NCBI GenBank assembly: GCA_023145185.1
Contig: JAGLEG010000508.1
Span: forward strand, 1 to 8,350
DNA: 8,350 nucleotides
Direction of reading: 5' to 3'
DNA from: Thermoplasmata archaeon
GTDB taxonomy: Archaea; Thermoplasmatota; Penumbrarchaeia; Penumbrarchaeales; Penumbrarchaeaceae
Under the pieces are notes generated by a model. It did not search any database. It saw nothing but the letters and a program-made list of their open reading frames with translations, and was not told the DNA's origin. Below are positions 5,892 through 8,350 of this stretch, in pieces; the first letter of the stretch is position 1; the number at the start of each line of letters is the position of its first letter. Made by a program: the position numbers and the translations under genes.

Positions 5892-8156
5892 TCAGGTTAT
5901 CATGAGGTCCTGATTGGCCTGGACAAAGAGAGTGTCCCTCAGATCATCGTATCTGGTGAATATCTCCGATCCAGACGCCTCTATCTGCTCCTGTGTGAAG
6001 CCGATCATGGTGAGGTCTGCCCTCCTCGAGTACCTGTGGATGATATCAGCGATCTCCTCCTCGTTCTCATATGTCCTTATCCTCACCGCCCTCTGCGAGA
6101 TCGGGAGCCTCCCCTCGGCGATGAGGTCCTTGACCCTTTTTGCCAGGGCGGCCTTCTTCCCCTTGGAGAAGAGGGTGTGTATTATGACCTTGGCGTCCTT
6201 CCAATCCTCGTGCTCCATTATGATGAAGGAGAGCAGGATCATCAGGTTCAGGTTCTTGAAGTCCTCCCTGGTTATCCAGAGGTGTATCCTCTTCCGGTCC
6301 CCGAAGTTATGCTCGGTGCTCCGAAGGACGAGCTTGTTATATTTTACCACCCCGGCTATCTTCAACCCGATGAGGATATCGTGAAGTTCATCCTTCCTGT
6401 TCTTGTGGAACTCGAACATGAGGGTGTTGTTGTCCATGCCCGATATCCCTGCGATCTGAACGGTCTGGGCAACTATGGTGAATATGGAGGGGGAGACCAG
6501 CGTGTTTACCGAGTAGTTCGCTCCAGTATCCCTCATCTCCTGGATCAGCACCTTCTGTATTCGCCCCGCCTCCTTCACTGTTTCCTCATCCAGGCGCCCC
6601 TTTATGAAATGGATAAGCGTCCCAAATCCGTAATGGTGTGAGATCCACCTGAGCATCTCCTTGGGGTCCTTCCTCTCCACCGCGTTTGTGGTTATCGCAA
6701 CGATGGACGGGCGCCAGTTGAACTTGTCCGGCTTGGACATGGACCGCTGGAGCCTGATCTTCATGACCCTGCTGAGCTGGAACATGACCCCCTGGAAGAT
6801 GATCGCAAAGGATCTGGACCGCTTATGTCTCCGGCCAAGCCAGTAGTAGATACCACCCATTATCAACAGGGTGGTGATCGCGTAGAACGGGCTGAACTGG
6901 AACATGATCCCGAAACATAATATCGCCCCTATCAGCGAGATAAACCATTTCGACCTGAAGGTGGGACGATAGGAGGGGTTCCCTGCGAAATGCTCCAAAA
7001 ATGATATCAGGCATACCGACCCGTACGTGATCAGGAAGAACATGGTTATGACCTGTGCGACCACATTGAGGTCGCCTATGAGGATGAACACCATCGCGAT
7101 GACGGCGGAGACCAGCGTGCCGTTCACGGGCTCGTTCTCCTTCCCCCTTCCGCTTTTTATGAAATTTCCGATCCTGTTGGAAAAGAACGCCTTGTCTTTC
7201 CCAAGGGCCTGAAGGGTCCTTGGCGCAATAAGGGAAAAACCGATGGCAGATGATATCGTCGCGCCGAACAACCCGGCCAACACCACGAAGCCGAGATGCA
7301 GGTCACCGATGGCCTCGGCCCGTTCGAACATGACCATGGAATTCGTCGCAAGCGTACCCACTGGTGCGCTGAGATACAGCTTGATCATCATGGCGACGTA
7401 GACGATGAATCCGATCACGGTTGCAATGATGATCCCTTTCGGGATGGATTTACTGGGATCCTTGAGGTCTCCGGAAAGGCCCACGCCCGCGGTCATGCCC
7501 GTGAACGCAGGGAACGTGATGGCGAAAACTATCAAAAAGCCGTCAGACCCGGAAGCTACATCGGTGATACCAGTTGCAGCGCCCTCCATCGGGGGGCTGA
7601 TCATGAATACTATGATCGCGGCGACCATAAGGGCAAAGACCACCCACAGGAACTTGATGCCGATCTTGGCTCCTTTCAGGATAATGACGGAGAAGAGGAT
7701 CAATCCGACCGGTATGCTGATGAGCCGTGGGTCGTAGGTGATATCGATCGGCAGCGGGTCCAGTATGGCCCTCTGCATCCAGGACTTGAAGGGATTGAAT
7801 CCCTCCGTGAAACCTATGATGTAAAAGGCGACAGAGATGGACTGGGCTGCGTAGAGCATAACGCCGATGGTCGCCCCGATCCTCAGCCCGAACGACCTGC
7901 TTATGATGTAGTACTCCCCCCCTCCACCTACGCGCTGGTTCGTGGCGATCTCCGAGATGGCCATGCCGGCGGGGATGGTGATCATGTGCCCGATGAGGAC
8001 GATGAGGAGGGCTCCGAGAAGGCCCACACTACCCACGGTGTATCCGAACCGAAGGAACATCACGGCGCCTAGAATGGCGGTGATGGACATCAGAAATACC
8101 GGTGCGGTCCCGAACCCATATCCGCCGGGCCGAACTTTCTTTACTTTTTTCCCCAT
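5892..8156 (-). CDS. Cation-chloride cotransporter, SLC12/NKCC-like, with C-terminal cytosolic domain
   Basis: This 754-aa protein belongs to the APC superfamily's cation-chloride cotransporter family, which couples Cl- transport to Na+ and/or K+. Numbering is from the ATG at 8156. About twelve hydrophobic segments run from 18 to 441. GGGGEYYIISRSFG (77-90) matches the TM3 region where NKCC1 has GGAYYLISRSLG, including the Tyr linked to K+ binding. FPAFTGMTAGVGLSGDL with DPSKSIPKG (215-241) is the family's TM6 hallmark. In TM8, ATISSAIG keeps two adjacent serines (302-303), the arrangement associated with Na+-dependent members rather than KCCs. A cytosolic domain follows (about 443-754); WRPSIVAIT and GISGMDNNTLMFEF (570-583) echo eukaryotic CCC C-termini. 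The ATG is preferred because it has GGGGA seven bases upstream; a TTG at 8195 would add 13 residues and lacks a ribosome binding site. A likely job is ion or osmotic homeostasis; ion specificity is inferred. An amino-acid permease is the main alternative, less likely given the C-terminal domain. Confidence 0.87.
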   Translation of the reverse strand: MGKKVKKVRPGGYGFGTAPVFLMSITAILGAVMFLRFGYTVGSVGLLGALLIVLIGHMITIPAGMAISEIATNQRVGGGGEYYIISRSFGLRIGATIGVMLYAAQSISVAFYIIGFTEGFNPFKSWMQRAILDPLPIDITYDPRLISIPVGLILFSVIILKGAKIGIKFLWVVFALMVAAIIVFMISPPMEGAATGITDVASGSDGFLIVFAITFPAFTGMTAGVGLSGDLKDPSKSIPKGIIIATVIGFIVYVAMMIKLYLSAPVGTLATNSMVMFERAEAIGDLHLGFVVLAGLFGATISSAIGFSLIAPRTLQALGKDKAFFSNRIGNFIKSGRGKENEPVNGTLVSAVIAMVFILIGDLNVVAQVITMFFLITYGSVCLISFLEHFAGNPSYRPTFRSKWFISLIGAILCFGIMFQFSPFYAITTLLIMGGIYYWLGRRHKRSRSFAIIFQGVMFQLSRVMKIRLQRSMSKPDKFNWRPSIVAITTNAVERKDPKEMLRWISHHYGFGTLIHFIKGRLDEETVKEAGRIQKVLIQEMRDTGANYSVNTLVSPSIFTIVAQTVQIAGISGMDNNTLMFEFHKNRKDELHDILIGLKIAGVVKYNKLVLRSTEHNFGDRKRIHLWITREDFKNLNLMILLSFIIMEHEDWKDAKVIIHTLFSKGKKAALAKRVKDLIAEGRLPISQRAVRIRTYENEEEIADIIHRYSRRADLTMIGFTQEQIEASGSEIFTRYDDLRDTLFVQANQDLMIT

Positions 8157-8270
8157 GACAATGTCCCCGGGCAACCAGGTCTTCCCATCTTTCAATTAAG
8201 CGTATTACGGCCTTCTTCCTTCGATTATCATACAATTAATACGTATTTAACCGTTATGTTCTCGTTTTAA

Positions 8271-8296
8271 TATAAGTGGGTATAAATTTACTTATA
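8271..8296. promoter_or_regulatory. Inverted repeat with internal TATA-like sequence in the divergent promoter region
   Basis: TATAAGT at 8271-8277 and ACTTATA at 8290-8296 are perfect 7-base inverted arms around a 12-base spacer holding GGGTATAAATTT. This resembles a TATA box enclosed by an operator and could serve the transporter gene leftward or a gene rightward. The DNA is AT-rich, so symmetry may be accidental. A separate 10-base palindrome, AATACGTATT, lies at 8238-8247. Confidence 0.35.
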
Positions 8297-8318
8297 ATCG
8301 GGTCTTGGCAGATCCTTG

Positions 8319-8350
8319 ATGAATCAGTCAAGCGTTTTCAAATCCGGCTG
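8319..8350 (+). CDS. Possible start of a rightward gene, cut by the window end
   Basis: An ATG at 8319 opens a frame that stays open for the ten visible codons (MNQSSVFKSG). TTATAAT at 8292-8298 lies about 25 bases upstream, which would suit leaderless transcription divergent from the transporter. Ten codons cannot show that this is a gene; no product can be named. Confidence 0.25.
   Translation, partial: MNQSSVFKSG

Noticed and set aside
5832..6641. 269-codon plus-strand open frame opposite the transporter's C-terminal domain
   Set aside because: The opposite strand encodes conserved cotransporter sequence; this frame has unnatural composition, rich in Pro, Leu, Val and Tyr.
7296..8072. 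258-codon plus-strand open frame opposite the transporter's membrane segments
   Set aside because: Asp/Gly/His-rich translation typical of the antisense of hydrophobic codons; no domain seen.

Overview
The window looks archaeal and is probably from a Euryarchaeota/Thermoplasmatota-type genome; the lineage is an inference. The reasons are an aRF1/eRF1-superfamily protein with a zinc ribbon, TATA-like elements about 25-27 bases upstream of several start codons (suggesting leaderless transcripts), GGTG/GAGG-type ribosome binding sites at other genes, and an RHH-PIN toxin-antitoxin pair. No rRNA, tRNA, CRISPR array or insertion sequence was seen.

Layout from left to right. (1) 2-1354 (+): the C-terminal part of a secreted-type six-Asp-box beta-propeller protein, whose start lies outside the window. 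(2) 1355-1452: two near-identical inverted-repeat units (TATCGGATA-N15-TATCCGATA type), the second enclosing the likely TATA box of the next gene. (3) 1462-2382 (+): a Fic protein with an intact catalytic motif, an N-terminal self-inhibitory motif and a C-terminal helix-turn-helix. (4) 2426-3583 (-): a three-domain eRF1-superfamily protein with GGM where release factors have GGQ. (5) 3660-3932 (+): a compact thioredoxin/glutaredoxin-like protein with a CPFC site. (6) 4090-4730 (+): a two-gene RHH antitoxin/PIN toxin operon joined by a TAATG overlap, in visibly AT-richer DNA. (7) 4923-5822 (+): a membrane-anchored protein of unknown function with a long acidic linker. (8) 5892-8156 (-): a cation-chloride cotransporter of the SLC12/NKCC type with both transmembrane and cytosolic domains. 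(9) 8157-8350: an AT-rich promoter region between the transporter and a possible rightward gene starting near the window's end.

The genes do not form one pathway. The fic and antitoxin-toxin loci are stand-alone regulatory modules, and the eRF1-like and thioredoxin-like genes are divergent neighbours sharing a 76-base promoter gap. The two most interesting items are the paired operator units before fic, which suggest autoregulation by the Fic HTH or by another regulator, and the GGM variant of the eRF1-like protein, which suggests a ribosome-associated role other than stop-codon termination. I see no convincing multi-gene novel system.
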